Counted from the first letter of the stretch, positions 1 to 7,720 are shown. The stretch is DNA of 64,000 bases from an uncultured Clostridia bacterium (GCA_934632155.1 CAKTXZ010000012.1:19241-83240); one strand, 5' to 3'. Notes: generated by a model not told the origin, from the letters alone. Made by a program: numbers and translations.

Positions 1-527
1 GTCCTCATAGAAGACCCTGATCCCCGCCACCGGATAGGCGTGCTTCGCGGCGCAGGCCGCCGTAACAATGACGTCCCCGGGCCAATTCCCGGGCGTTTCG
101 TCGAATACCCGTTCCGCGCCCGGCCGGTCGACCGTGAGCGGATGCGCCGAGGGCGTTACCCGGTTTTCCCGCAGCGGATATACGCCGTTTTGCACCCCGC
201 GGCTGGTAAAGGGCGTGCCGTCGATGGTGATGGTATCCGCCGCGCCGATTAAATCGGCGGGGACGGAATTAAAGGAGTTATACAGGAAAAAATCGCCGTC
301 GTCCCCCTCATAGTATCCGGCCATATCGGTTTGCCGCGTCCGGGGCTCACCCATAGCGCCCCATACCGCGTTGATGATAATCTCCTCCTCCGGCGACGCG
401 CCGCTCCGGGCGTTGATATGCAGCACATAGCCGTTCAAGTCCTCCCGCCCGTCGAGGAGCGCGTAGATTTTGTCCGCCGGAACGTCCTGATTCAGGTAGA
501 TCGACGCGCTGCGCGCTGTAATACGGG
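1..527. repeat. Direct repeat, left arm (527 bp, no mismatch to 3787-4313)
   Basis: Read line by line, bases 1-527 match 3787-4313 without a difference, at an offset of 3786. Identity stops sharply after the shared ATACGGG. The repeat probably continues beyond the left edge. Bases 528-1215 are still clearly homologous to 4314-5000 but carry many substitutions and small indels. Confidence 0.95.
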
Positions 528-684
528 CATCGGCGACACTGAGGCTAATCCTGCGTTGAATGGCAAAAAAAATAAAAATAAACGCCGTAGCGGCAACAAA
601 CCCCAGCATGCACAGCAGCGACAGGCGCCACCTCCGGGTGGCAAGCGTCAGCAGCTTGCCGTATAGATAGCGTGTTTTGCGCAT
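1..684 (-). CDS. MacB/FtsX-like ABC permease, left copy (partial, runs off window)
   Basis: N-terminal 228 codons of a permease that is a paralogue of the complete gene at 3292-4470. The ATG (682-684) follows a GGAGG in the same position as in the right copy. The protein opens with MRKTRYLYGK, has one membrane segment at about residues 20-42, and then begins the large extracytoplasmic domain typical of MacB/FtsX-type permeases; the last three membrane segments lie outside the window. From about residue 53 on, the DNA is identical to the right copy, while the first ~52 codons and the upstream gene have diverged. It follows the secreted six-Cys gene at 779-1150 in the same direction. An assembly artefact is unlikely because the flanks differ, but it cannot be excluded. 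Confidence 0.8.
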   Translation of the reverse strand, partial: MRKTRYLYGKLLTLATRRWRLSLLCMLGFVAATAFIFIFFAIQRRISLSVADARITARSASIYLNQDVPADKIYALLDGREDLNGYVLHINARSGASPEEEIIINAVWGAMGEPRTRQTDMAGYYEGDDGDFFLYNSFNSVPADLIGAADTITIDGTPFTSRGVQNGVYPLRENRVTPSAHPLTVDRPGAERVFDETPGNWPGDVIVTAACAAKHAYPVAGIRVFYED

Positions 685-706
685 ATACGCCTCCGTTCTT
701 GTTCAG

Positions 707-766
707 GGCGGGCGGCGCGCCGCCCGCCGGCAGCTTGAGGCCCGCGCCGGGACGCCCGGCGCGGGC
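707..766 (-). promoter_or_regulatory. Double GC-rich hairpin between six-Cys gene and permease (left copy)
   Basis: Two strong inverted repeats lie in the 94-base gap between the secreted-protein gene and the permease: a perfect 22-base palindrome at 707-728 and an 11-12 bp stem at 740-766. Neither is followed by a U-run on the minus strand, so they look like mRNA-stabilising or processing hairpins rather than an intrinsic terminator. The same pair is conserved in the right copy (4493-4553). Confidence 0.7.
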
Positions 767-778
767 GCAGGGAATCGC

Positions 779-1150
779 TTACCACGAGATGTGTCTCACA
801 AGGGTGCTGCTTTCACCGCACGTTGTGCAGGTGGCTGTCATGATGCCTGTAGCGCTGGTGGCGTCCTTTGGCACGCGCCGGTCGCATTTGTTGCTCTTTT
901 CCGTCTCGATTTTTCCGATCGTCTCCTCCATCTCGCCCTGTCCTTTGCTGAAACGCAATTCGGTCTTATAGGTGGTCGTGCCGTCCGTGCAATGCGCACG
1001 TTGCCATACGCAGACGCGGCGCGGGCCGATGTAGAGCCACCGGTAAAGGAAGCACGTGCCGGTCTGGGTCAGCTCGCCCGCCCACGCAACCCCGCAGACG
1101 AGCGCAGCCAAGAGAAGCGTCATGGTCGTCAGGGCAATTGCTTTTTTCAT
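779..1150 (-). CDS. Small secreted six-cysteine protein, left copy
   Basis: Predicted 123-residue protein with a clear Sec signal peptide (MKKAIALTTMTLLLAALVCG, cleavage near AWA-GEL). The mature part of about 97 residues has six cysteines in the same order as the right copy (GTC, RVC, AHC, NKC, ATC, TTC) and ends in Trp. The start follows AAAGGAG. I do not recognise the family. Its pairing with a MacB-like permease and ATPase recalls lactococcin-972-type bacteriocin loci, where a Sec-secreted peptide sits with an FtsX-like protein and an ABC ATPase, but the sequence is not lactococcin-like. It is paralogous to 4564-4911 and has diverged more than the neighbouring permease. Function unknown; a secreted bacteriocin-like factor or envelope-stress partner are both possible. 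Confidence 0.8.
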   Translation of the reverse strand: MKKAIALTTMTLLLAALVCGVAWAGELTQTGTCFLYRWLYIGPRRVCVWQRAHCTDGTTTYKTELRFSKGQGEMEETIGKIETEKSNKCDRRVPKDATSATGIMTATCTTCGESSTLVRHISW

Positions 1151-1334
1151 GCCGATTTCTCCTTTCAGGTCGTCGCAGAGGTGGGTTGAAAAGCGTCATG
1201 GGTCTGGCCTCGTCAGCTTATGGACGTCTCCCCTTGTGCGGTCGGCCAATCGTGCGCTTCATTCCTCGGGATGGCGATGATCGCCTTCGCCGCAACCGTG
1301 CCTTCGCGCGTCTATGGCGCGCGCCGCGCCGTTC

Positions 1335-2042
1335 TTATTTTGCCGAACCGTCCGCATCGGCGGACGCTTCGACGCCCACCAGCGCGCCGTCCTGAATGCG
1401 CAGCGTTTCGTGGCACAGTGCCGCAAGCTTTTCGTTGTGCGTTGCAATCAGCAGAACGCAGCTTTCATTCAGGCACGATAAAAGCACGCTGGCGATATGC
1501 GCGGCCGTTTCGGAATCCAGCGCGCCCGTCGGCTCATCCGCAATCAGCAGCGAAGGGCGGTTCACAATTGCACGGGCAATGGCGACGCGCTGCTTCTGCC
1601 CGCCCGACATCTGGCTGACCTTGCGCTTGGCCAATTCGCCGATCTGCAATTGCTCCATGGCCTCTCTGGCCTTGCTGCGCGCCTTGCGCATGGAATCGCC
1701 TGCGAAGATGGCGGGCGCGATGCAGTTATCCATCGCCGTGAGCTCGTTGACCAGCCCGTAGCTTTGCAGCACAAAGCCGATATGATTGGCGCGCATGGCG
1801 GCGCGCTTTTGCGGCGACAGGACGGACATATTCCGCCCGTCCCACAGGCATTCGCCGCCCGTGGCAACGTCCAGCCCGCCCAGAATGTTCAGCAGCGTCG
1901 TTTTGCCCGAGCCCGATGCGCCCATCAGCGCGTAGCTTTTCCCGGAATGGAACGTAAAATCAATCCCGCGCAGCGCGTGCACCGCCCAAGGCTTTCCCGG
2001 CTCGTAGGTTTTTTCTAAGGCTCTTATCTGCAGGTTATTCAT
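1335..2042 (-). CDS. ABC transporter ATPase (LolD/MacB class)
   Basis: A 235-residue ATPase with Walker A GASGSGKTT, Q-loop VLQSYGLV, signature MSGGQKQR, Walker B LLIADEPTGALD and switch His in IATHNEK: a complete, active-looking domain of the size usual for ATPases that partner MacB/FtsX permeases. The start ATG overlaps the stop of the upstream permease (ATGA at 2039-2042), indicating translational coupling. This class usually powers mechanotransmission or extrusion of peptides and lipoproteins rather than import. It is the only ATPase in the visible cassette; whether the left copy has its own is outside the window. The Q-loop region resembles the lactococcin-972 ABC group, but that is recall, not a search result. 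Confidence 0.93.
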   Translation of the reverse strand: MNNLQIRALEKTYEPGKPWAVHALRGIDFTFHSGKSYALMGASGSGKTTLLNILGGLDVATGGECLWDGRNMSVLSPQKRAAMRANHIGFVLQSYGLVNELTAMDNCIAPAIFAGDSMRKARSKAREAMEQLQIGELAKRKVSQMSGGQKQRVAIARAIVNRPSLLIADEPTGALDSETAAHIASVLLSCLNESCVLLIATHNEKLAALCHETLRIQDGALVGVEASADADGSAK

Positions 2043-3295
2043 TGCTCAGCCTCCCGTAACAAATCGATCGGTTTGGAACGCAGAACGGAAATAATCGTCG
2101 GCAGCACCGACAGGAAGCAAAACGCGAACAGAATGGCGCCGATGGGCACAAGGAAGATTAGCCGCGGCGGCAGGGAAATTACCAGCGGGTACACAATGCT
2201 CAGCCGCTGCAAAACCACAAACATGGCAAAGCCGAGCGCCAGCGGCAGCAGCAGCAGCGCGGCCAGAAGCATCAGCCAGCCGCCTATCCATGCCCGCACC
2301 GGCATGCCGCAAAGGTTCATGACCGCGTTGAGCCGCCGGAGACGGTCGAACAGGAGCGCCTGCAGGCCGATGAGCGCGATGAGCGACATGGGCAGCATAA
2401 ACCAGACCTTTGCGGTGTTGTTGCTCGTTAAGTGGGAGATCCACACATCGTACTGGTCCACGATCGTTTGATAGGCAATGCAGGTGCCCAGACCCTTGCC
2501 GCGCAGCTGCCTGTCGATTTCCTCCTCGCGCGCCTGCGCGCCGCCGGACACACGGATTCCCTTGACCTGCATCGCAAACCTTTGCATGGCCTCGTCGCCC
2601 TCAAAGGCGTCCGAGACGAGGATCATCCGATACCTTTCCCCCGACAAGTCCATGATAGACTCCAGCGTTTCGTTCGAATAGGCGGATATAATATGCGGCA
2701 CGATGCTTTTCTTGTTCAGATAACCCGCCACGTAGAAGCGAACATCCGGCAGGTCGCGGCCCATGCCCCAGCACAGCGCCTGAAGGGAATATTCGGCGCC
2801 CAACGGGTATTCATCCCGCAGCCGGTAATCGACCCAGAAGGGGGAGCGGCTCTCCCCTGCCCTTGGCGACGCGTCGATGCGCCTGTCCTCCGCGTCCCGA
2901 ACGCCCAGCGCCGTCAGCATCTCGCTGTGATAGGCCGTAATCATGAAGCTGTTCGGGTCTGAAGCGGATGGTTGATAATAAGGCCAATAAATATCCGCCG
3001 TTTTCTCCACGCCGGGCAGCGCCCTGATCTCGGCGTCCACCTTTTCGTTCAGCCGCAGCCCTTTGTCACCCGCTCCTGTTCCAAAGCGTGTTGCATCGCT
3101 GCGGATATTGCACAGCAGCCAATCCTGCATCCCTTCCGATGCGGGTGCATAATAGCTGATATTGGCGTAGGTATGGAAAATCGTGGCCACATACGTCATG
3201 GTGAAGCAGACGGACGTCATCAGCAGCCACAGCAGCACCGTCTGCCCGCCCAGCCGCGAAAACAGGCGGCGAAACACATAGAAAGCCTTCTTCAT
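2039..3295 (-). CDS. MacB/FtsX-like ABC permease, second subunit
   Basis: A 418-residue membrane protein starting MKKAFYVFRRLFSR. The ATG at 3295 overlaps the stop of the preceding permease (ATGA at 3292-3295), which rules out the longer reading to 3532. Topology by eye: one membrane helix at about 18-40, an extracytoplasmic domain of roughly 230 residues, then three helices near 285-305, 325-350 and 375-400. The C-terminus SKPIDLLREAE is typical of FtsX/MacB permeases. It is coupled by overlap to the ATPase downstream. With the 392-residue subunit it would form a heterodimeric permease. It has no second copy in the window, so it may be shared by both cassettes or its partner lies to the left. 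Confidence 0.87.
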   Translation of the reverse strand: MKKAFYVFRRLFSRLGGQTVLLWLLMTSVCFTMTYVATIFHTYANISYYAPASEGMQDWLLCNIRSDATRFGTGAGDKGLRLNEKVDAEIRALPGVEKTADIYWPYYQPSASDPNSFMITAYHSEMLTALGVRDAEDRRIDASPRAGESRSPFWVDYRLRDEYPLGAEYSLQALCWGMGRDLPDVRFYVAGYLNKKSIVPHIISAYSNETLESIMDLSGERYRMILVSDAFEGDEAMQRFAMQVKGIRVSGGAQAREEEIDRQLRGKGLGTCIAYQTIVDQYDVWISHLTSNNTAKVWFMLPMSLIALIGLQALLFDRLRRLNAVMNLCGMPVRAWIGGWLMLLAALLLLPLALGFAMFVVLQRLSIVYPLVISLPPRLIFLVPIGAILFAFCFLSVLPTIISVLRSKPIDLLREAEQ

Positions 3296-4470
3296 GCGCG
3301 CAGCCCTCCCTTCGCCAGTGAAATGCGCGCGGTGCGGCGGCAATGCAGCCATACGCACAGGATGCACAGCACCGCGCAGAGGATCGCGATCACGGCGACG
3401 ACGCTGCCCGGCAGGGGCAGCATCGCGCCCGTGCGCCTGCCCCACGGCAGCACCAGCCGGTACACGCCGTAGCCCAGCACGGCCGCCGCCAGCAGCAGCG
3501 TCATCCCCAGCAGGAACAGCGCCCGGCGGCATGAGCCGCGCCCCGCCCCCGTGCGCTGCCAGACGCGCAGCGCGAAGCGGAAGGAGCCCAGCCAGAAATA
3601 AATCAGCAGCAGCGCGGAGACAAGCGCAATCAGCACGTCGGGAAGCTGCGCAATCAGGGTGAAACCAAATTCAGCCATGTCGGGTGCGGTATCGCTCTCC
3701 GCCCACGGCATGTCATATTCCCGCACGACCGGCCCAAGCTCTGCAAGCTCCGCCAGCAGAGAGCGGAACATCGGCTTGGAATCGGGGTCCTCATAGAAGA
3801 CCCTGATCCCCGCCACCGGATAGGCGTGCTTCGCGGCGCAGGCCGCCGTAACAATGACGTCCCCGGGCCAATTCCCGGGCGTTTCGTCGAATACCCGTTC
3901 CGCGCCCGGCCGGTCGACCGTGAGCGGATGCGCCGAGGGCGTTACCCGGTTTTCCCGCAGCGGATATACGCCGTTTTGCACCCCGCGGCTGGTAAAGGGC
4001 GTGCCGTCGATGGTGATGGTATCCGCCGCGCCGATTAAATCGGCGGGGACGGAATTAAAGGAGTTATACAGGAAAAAATCGCCGTCGTCCCCCTCATAGT
4101 ATCCGGCCATATCGGTTTGCCGCGTCCGGGGCTCACCCATAGCGCCCCATACCGCGTTGATGATAATCTCCTCCTCCGGCGACGCGCCGCTCCGGGCGTT
4201 GATATGCAGCACATAGCCGTTCAAGTCCTCCCGCCCGTCGAGGAGCGCGTAGATTTTGTCCGCCGGAACGTCCTGATTCAGGTAGATCGACGCGCTGCGC
4301 GCTGTAATACGGGTACCGCCGACACTGAGGTCAATCCTGCGTTGAATGGCAAAGAGAATGAGAATCAACGCCAAGCCGACGACGAACCCCAGCAGGCACA
4401 GCAGCGACAGGCGCCACCTCCGGGCGGCAAGCGTCAGCAGCTCGCCGTATAGATAGCGTGTTTTGCGCAT
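3292..4470 (-). CDS. MacB/FtsX-like ABC permease, first subunit (right, complete copy)
   Basis: A 392-residue permease with one N-terminal helix (~20-42), a large extracytoplasmic domain (~45-265) and three C-terminal helices (about 270-295, 310-335, 345-372). This is the four-helix layout of MacB/FtsX proteins. GGAGG lies a few bases before the ATG. It is preceded by the secreted six-Cys gene (93-base gap with two strong hairpins) and overlaps the second permease by ATGA. The ectodomain coding sequence is identical to the left copy at 1-527, while the first ~52 codons differ. The ectodomain probably contacts the secreted partner or an envelope ligand; this is inference from the family and the gene pairing. 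Confidence 0.87.
   Translation of the reverse strand: MRKTRYLYGELLTLAARRWRLSLLCLLGFVVGLALILILFAIQRRIDLSVGGTRITARSASIYLNQDVPADKIYALLDGREDLNGYVLHINARSGASPEEEIIINAVWGAMGEPRTRQTDMAGYYEGDDGDFFLYNSFNSVPADLIGAADTITIDGTPFTSRGVQNGVYPLRENRVTPSAHPLTVDRPGAERVFDETPGNWPGDVIVTAACAAKHAYPVAGIRVFYEDPDSKPMFRSLLAELAELGPVVREYDMPWAESDTAPDMAEFGFTLIAQLPDVLIALVSALLLIYFWLGSFRFALRVWQRTGAGRGSCRRALFLLGMTLLLAAAVLGYGVYRLVLPWGRRTGAMLPLPGSVVAVIAILCAVLCILCVWLHCRRTARISLAKGGLRA
3787..4313. repeat. Direct repeat, right arm (527 bp, no mismatch to 1-527)
   Basis: This is the second arm of the perfect repeat and lies wholly inside the permease gene. Flanking homology continues to about base 5000 at clearly lower identity, which fits a tandem duplication of the whole cassette with later gene conversion or strong constraint in this tract. 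Confidence 0.95.
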
Positions 4471-4492
4471 ACATGCCTCCGTTCTTGTTCAG

Positions 4493-4553
4493 GGCGGGCG
4501 GCGCGCCGCCCGCCGGTAGCCTGAAGGCCCGCGCCGGGACGCCCGGCGCGGGC
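4493..4553 (-). promoter_or_regulatory. Double GC-rich hairpin between six-Cys gene and permease (right copy)
   Basis: A 22-base perfect palindrome (4493-4514) and a second stem (4527-4553) fill the gap between the secreted-protein gene and the permease. No U-run follows on the minus strand. Conservation in both copies, although the neighbouring gene diverged, suggests a role in mRNA stability or in setting a high ratio of secreted protein to transporter. Confidence 0.7.
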
Positions 4554-4563
4554 GCAGGGGAAA

Positions 4564-4911
4564 TTACCATGCGGTGGTTCTCACGATGGTTTTGCTCTCG
4601 CCGCACGTTGTGCAGGTGGCAATCATGGTGCCCGTAGCGTTGCTGGCAGCGCCAGGCGCTTCTCGGTCGCATTTGCTTGCCGGTACGGAGTAGCCCGTGC
4701 CGTCATTATAGTCTAATTTCGTTATGTAGCGGATCGTGCCATCCGTGCAATGCGCACTTTGCTCCACACAGACGCGGTGCATACCAGTTATGCCGATCCA
4801 CAGATAATGAAAGCATGAACCGGTCTGGGTCAATTCACCTGCCCATGCAACCCCGCAGAAGAGAGCAGCCAGCAAAACCGTGATTGTCGTCAGGGCAATT
4901 ACTTTTTTCAT
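4564..4911 (-). CDS. Small secreted six-cysteine protein, right copy
   Basis: A 115-residue product. I chose MKKVIALTTI at 4911, preceded by AAAGGAG eight bases upstream, over a longer in-frame start at 4929 that would swallow that site. It has a Sec signal peptide with likely cleavage at AWA-GEL. The mature part of about 90 residues has six cysteines (GSC, RVC, AHC, SKC, ATC, TTC), consistent with three disulfides, and a C-terminal Trp. It is similar to the 779-1150 product at the signal peptide, around QSAHCTDGT and at the ATCTTCGES end, with a variable middle. First gene of its operon. Family not recognised; role inferred only from its linkage to a MacB-like ABC system. Confidence 0.82.
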   Translation of the reverse strand: MKKVIALTTITVLLAALFCGVAWAGELTQTGSCFHYLWIGITGMHRVCVEQSAHCTDGTIRYITKLDYNDGTGYSVPASKCDREAPGAASNATGTMIATCTTCGESKTIVRTTAW

Positions 4912-5065
4912 GACGAATTCTCCTTTCAAGTCGTCGCAGAGGTGGGTTGAAAAGTATCATGGGTCTGGCCTCGTCAGCTCATGGGAATCACCGCCTTTGT
5001 GCGTTTGGGGCTATTGCGTTGTTTGTCATTTGGTGTGATTTGGTATAATTATTGGGTATGGTTAC

Positions 5066-5094
5066 AATATACCATAACTGGATAAAAAATGCAA
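5066..5094 (-). promoter_or_regulatory. Sigma-A-type promoter for the six-Cys/ABC cassette
   Basis: On the minus strand, TTGCAT (5089-5094) and TATATT (5066-5071) are 17 bases apart, giving a leader of roughly 150 bases before the ATG at 4911. The distal leader is shared with the left copy (about 1151-1215), but no equivalent promoter is obvious there, so the left copy may be read through from this one. Confidence 0.55.
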
Positions 5095-5138
5095 GATACG
5101 ATGCGATTTTAATTTTTTCGTCCGGTTTTAACGGATAC

Positions 5139-5167
5139 TTGCCAAACGTCTGTTTGCCTGTTATAAT
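5139..5167 (+). promoter_or_regulatory. lexA promoter with SOS (LexA) operator
   Basis: TTGCCA (5139-5144) and TATAAT (5162-5167) are 17 bases apart. Between them lies the 14-base inverted repeat CAAACGTCTGTTTG (5143-5156), close to the Gram-positive LexA consensus CGAAC-N4-GTTCG. A repressor bound there would block RNA polymerase, so LexA probably represses its own gene, as known in Bacillus. Confidence 0.85.
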
Positions 5168-5207
5168 GCTTTTGTAAATCAATTGACGGAACAGGATGTG
5201 TTGCGCG

Positions 5208-5816
5208 ATGACAAGACGTCCCCACGGCGATACACAACAGCGCATACTGGAATATATTGAAAAATACATGGAGACCAACGGCTATTCGCCCTCCGTTCGC
5301 GAAATCGGCCAGGCGGTCGGCCTGAAGTCCACCTCCACGGTGCACGGCCACCTGAACCGCCTTGAGAAAAAGGGGCTTTTGCACCGCGAGGCCATGAAGC
5401 CGCGCACCATCGATTTAACGCGCGAGGATAAGCCGGTGCTCAAGCGGACGCCGATTCTGGGCAAGGTGGCCGCCGGCATGCCGATTCTGGCCGAGGAGAA
5501 CGCGGACGGCTTTGTAACGCTTCCGGATAATATCATCGGCCGCGGAGAGCATTTCATTCTGGAGGTGCGCGGTGAGAGCATGATTTACGCCGGCATCATG
5601 AGCGGCGATTTTGTCGTCGTCCGGCGGCAGCATACCGCCGTGAACGGCGACATCGTGATCGCCATGATCGAGGGCGAGGCGACGTGCAAGCGCTATTTTA
5701 AGGAGCCTGACCGTATTCGCCTGCAGCCGGAAAATCCGCGCATGCGCCCTTTTTACGCCCGCAGCGTCGATATTGCCGGGAAGGTCGTCGCGGTATATCG
5801 TTCTTATAAAAAGTAA
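5208..5816 (+). CDS. lexA: LexA repressor
   Basis: A 202-residue transcriptional repressor of the SOS response. The N-terminal winged helix (~1-65) contains GYSPSVREIGQAVGLKSTST. The self-cleavage site lies in KVAAGMPIL (Ala-Gly). The catalytic Ser is in RGESMIYAGI and the Lys in ATCKRY, so the autoprotease is complete. I prefer the ATG at 5208 (MTRRPHGDTQ), about ten bases after AGGA; an upstream ATG at 5196 would add MCCA. It sits behind its own operator and diverges from the six-Cys/ABC cassette, whose promoter is 45-70 bases away on the other strand. No SOS partner genes adjoin. Confidence 0.97.
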   Translation: MTRRPHGDTQQRILEYIEKYMETNGYSPSVREIGQAVGLKSTSTVHGHLNRLEKKGLLHREAMKPRTIDLTREDKPVLKRTPILGKVAAGMPILAEENADGFVTLPDNIIGRGEHFILEVRGESMIYAGIMSGDFVVVRRQHTAVNGDIVIAMIEGEATCKRYFKEPDRIRLQPENPRMRPFYARSVDIAGKVVAVYRSYKK

Positions 5817-5832
5817 GCGTCTTTTATAACGA

Positions 5833-5882
5833 AAATCAGCCCGTTCGCAGCGCTTCCGTTCAATGCTGGGGCGGGCTGATTT
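5833..5882. terminator. Bidirectional terminator between lexA and the acyltransferase-like gene
   Basis: AAATCAGCCCG pairs with CGGGCTGATTT around a 28-base loop. There is a T-run on the plus side and an A-rich flank on the other, so it can serve both convergent genes. Confidence 0.75.
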
Positions 5883-5905
5883 GTTTTATCCGAATCGAAA
5901 AGCCG

Positions 5906-6838
5906 CTATTGCGCAATGCGCCGCTGCTCCCTGCGGCTGAGCCGCCGTTGCTTGGGCGTCGGCAGCGAGTAAACATTGTTTTCCTCAAACCGAACGGCTT
6001 CCGGCGGCGATTCCAAAAGCTCCGGCTTGCTGAGCAGCCGCTGCATATTGGCCACAAGCTTTGCATACATGGCGCCGGCGCAGATTCGCTCGTCCGCCGT
6101 AACGCCGATGGGCAAATAGCGCTTCCTTGTGGTCTTGCCGTCGCTGCCCAGGGAAATGGAGCGCTCCACCGAGCCAATGGAGAAAAACATGGTCGTTGTG
6201 CCGAAATTGTAGATATGATGGTTGACCGACGGCATGCCGATGGAGGCCATGTGCGTGATAAACAGGCTCGTATGGAAGGGCGAGGCGTTGAGAATATACT
6301 TGGGCATGATGCCGTAGCGATCCAGCGTCCGCGCGAGAAAGACAATGGTGTTTGCCAGCGCGGGACGATTCAGCAGCCGCGCCACCTTCAGCGTGCTGTT
6401 TTCGGATTCCGCCTTGCGGTTTTCATCGATGGCCTGCTGCACGCGCTCGGCAACATCGTAAATGGTATCATGCAGATCAAAAGCGCATTTGACGGTTGTT
6501 TCCTCGATCTTCCCCTCCTCATCGGTATCCCGAAGCACGACGAAGGAAACGGTCAGCTGCGTTCTGGCGTACATGCGTTTGTTCACGATAAAACGGTTGA
6601 CCTCCGGCAGCGCGGCGACCGTGCGCACAAAGGCGGCGATGACCAGCTCCAGAAAGGTGATTTTATTGCCCTTTTGCCCCTGATCGACGATATAGCGCGC
6701 GAGAATTTCGTAATCCAGCTTATAATTGAGAAAAACCTGCGCGTCGCATCGCATCGGCATCAGATACGGCGTAAGCGCGACAATCGGATCCACTTCCTTC
6801 AATACCCGCCCGTCTGCGCGGCGTCCAAACATGGCCAT
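5906..6838 (-). CDS. CAT/E2-fold acyltransferase-like protein lacking the HxxxDG motif
   Basis: A 310-residue protein resembling the catalytic domain of 2-oxoacid dehydrogenase E2 and chloramphenicol acetyltransferase, with no lipoyl domain. Recognisable parts are FLELVIAAFVRTVAALPEVN near the start, NFGTTTMFFSIGSVE in the middle and the C-terminal segment where E2 proteins carry the catalytic His and Asp. Here that place reads DERICAGAMYAKL, so the expected HxxxDG His and Asp are absent. A classical acetyl transfer is therefore doubtful. Similar stand-alone proteins occur in Clostridia without known function. The start ATG follows GAGGGGG. The C-terminus is basic (RRLSRREQRR). It is monocistronic and convergent with lexA. 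Confidence 0.75.
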   Translation of the reverse strand: MAMFGRRADGRVLKEVDPIVALTPYLMPMRCDAQVFLNYKLDYEILARYIVDQGQKGNKITFLELVIAAFVRTVAALPEVNRFIVNKRMYARTQLTVSFVVLRDTDEEGKIEETTVKCAFDLHDTIYDVAERVQQAIDENRKAESENSTLKVARLLNRPALANTIVFLARTLDRYGIMPKYILNASPFHTSLFITHMASIGMPSVNHHIYNFGTTTMFFSIGSVERSISLGSDGKTTRKRYLPIGVTADERICAGAMYAKLVANMQRLLSKPELLESPPEAVRFEENNVYSLPTPKQRRLSRREQRRIAQ

Positions 6839-6951
6839 TCCCCCTCATGAACAGAATTTGCTTACATTATAGCCTTTTTTGTCGGTTTCGTCAACGAAAA
6901 CCATTTTCGCCGGATTTCTCCATGCCATTTTGCGAGGAACCCGTCCGTCTT

Positions 6952-6980
6952 TTGACAAGCGTTTGCATATCTGGTATAAT
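6952..6980 (+). promoter_or_regulatory. Sigma-A promoter of the ECF-coaX-hom operon
   Basis: TTGACA (6952-6957) and TATAAT (6975-6980) match consensus exactly and are 17 bases apart. The leader of about 100 bases shows no riboswitch I recognise. Confidence 0.85.
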
Positions 6981-7087
6981 AATCTGCGCTCCTTTTGCGG
7001 ATACCCGTTATGGGGTCGGACGTTGGAGCGTGAGACGTTTTGAATGCGTCAGGCATCCTGAAGCGAGCTTGAACGGAGGAAAAAAAC

Positions 7088-7708
7088 ATGAAACGTAAAC
7101 AACTGACCCGTATGCTGACCTGCGCCCTGCTCATGGCGCTGATCGTTCTACTGGGCGTTACGCCCATCGGCTTTATCAATTTCGGCGTAATCTACATCAC
7201 CTTCCTGTGCATCCCCGTTGTGATCGGCGCTATGACGCTTGGGCTGGGCAGCGGGCTCATTTTGGGCTTTTGTATGGGCTGCGTCAGTTTGTATACCGGC
7301 CTGCGCGCGCCGTCCGCTTTGGTCGCGCCGATTTTGCAAAAGCATATTGTCTATGTCGTTTTGATGTGCTTTGCGCCGCGCATGCTGGTGCCGCTTGTCA
7401 GCTGCGCCGTGCAGCGCGCAATGGATAGCCGCGGCAAGAAGCGGCTGGCGACGGCGCTTGGCGCGGCGGCCGGTTCGCTGACCAATACGGCGCTGTATCT
7501 GGGCATGATGCTGGCGTTTTATCGCTTGCTCGGCATTGAAAACGCCGCGCTGCTGACCACGCTGGGCGTGATCGTGCTGACCGCCGGCCTGCCGGAGGCT
7601 GCCGTCGCCGCGCTGATTTCCACGCCTGTAATCGGCGCGCTGGAGAAGGCCGGGCTGCTGCGGAATATGCGTCCGGACGCGCCGGCGTCCCCCAAAAACA
7701 TACGCTGA
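7088..7708 (+). CDS. ECF transporter S component, probably for pantothenate
   Basis: A 206-residue, six-helix integral membrane protein of the ECF substrate-binding (S) family: a basic N-terminus, TPIGFINFG and the GAMTLGLGSGLILGF glycine-rich helix are typical. S components bind a vitamin and dock on the shared EcfAA'T energising module, which is not in this window. The next gene, 12 bases downstream, is coaX, whose substrate is pantothenate, so pantothenate (PanT-like) is the best guess; this is context, not motif. It has a strong GGAGG Shine-Dalgarno and is the first gene of a five-gene operon. Confidence 0.85.
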   Translation: MKRKQLTRMLTCALLMALIVLLGVTPIGFINFGVIYITFLCIPVVIGAMTLGLGSGLILGFCMGCVSLYTGLRAPSALVAPILQKHIVYVVLMCFAPRMLVPLVSCAVQRAMDSRGKKRLATALGAAAGSLTNTALYLGMMLAFYRLLGIENAALLTTLGVIVLTAGLPEAAVAALISTPVIGALEKAGLLRNMRPDAPASPKNIR

Positions 7709-7720
7709 GGAGAACATTCT

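Noticed and set aside
3296..3532. N-terminal extension of the second MacB-like permease
   Set aside because: The extension is Arg/Ala-rich and out of frame with the upstream permease it overlaps; the ATGA overlap at 3292-3295 gives a natural start with a membrane helix.
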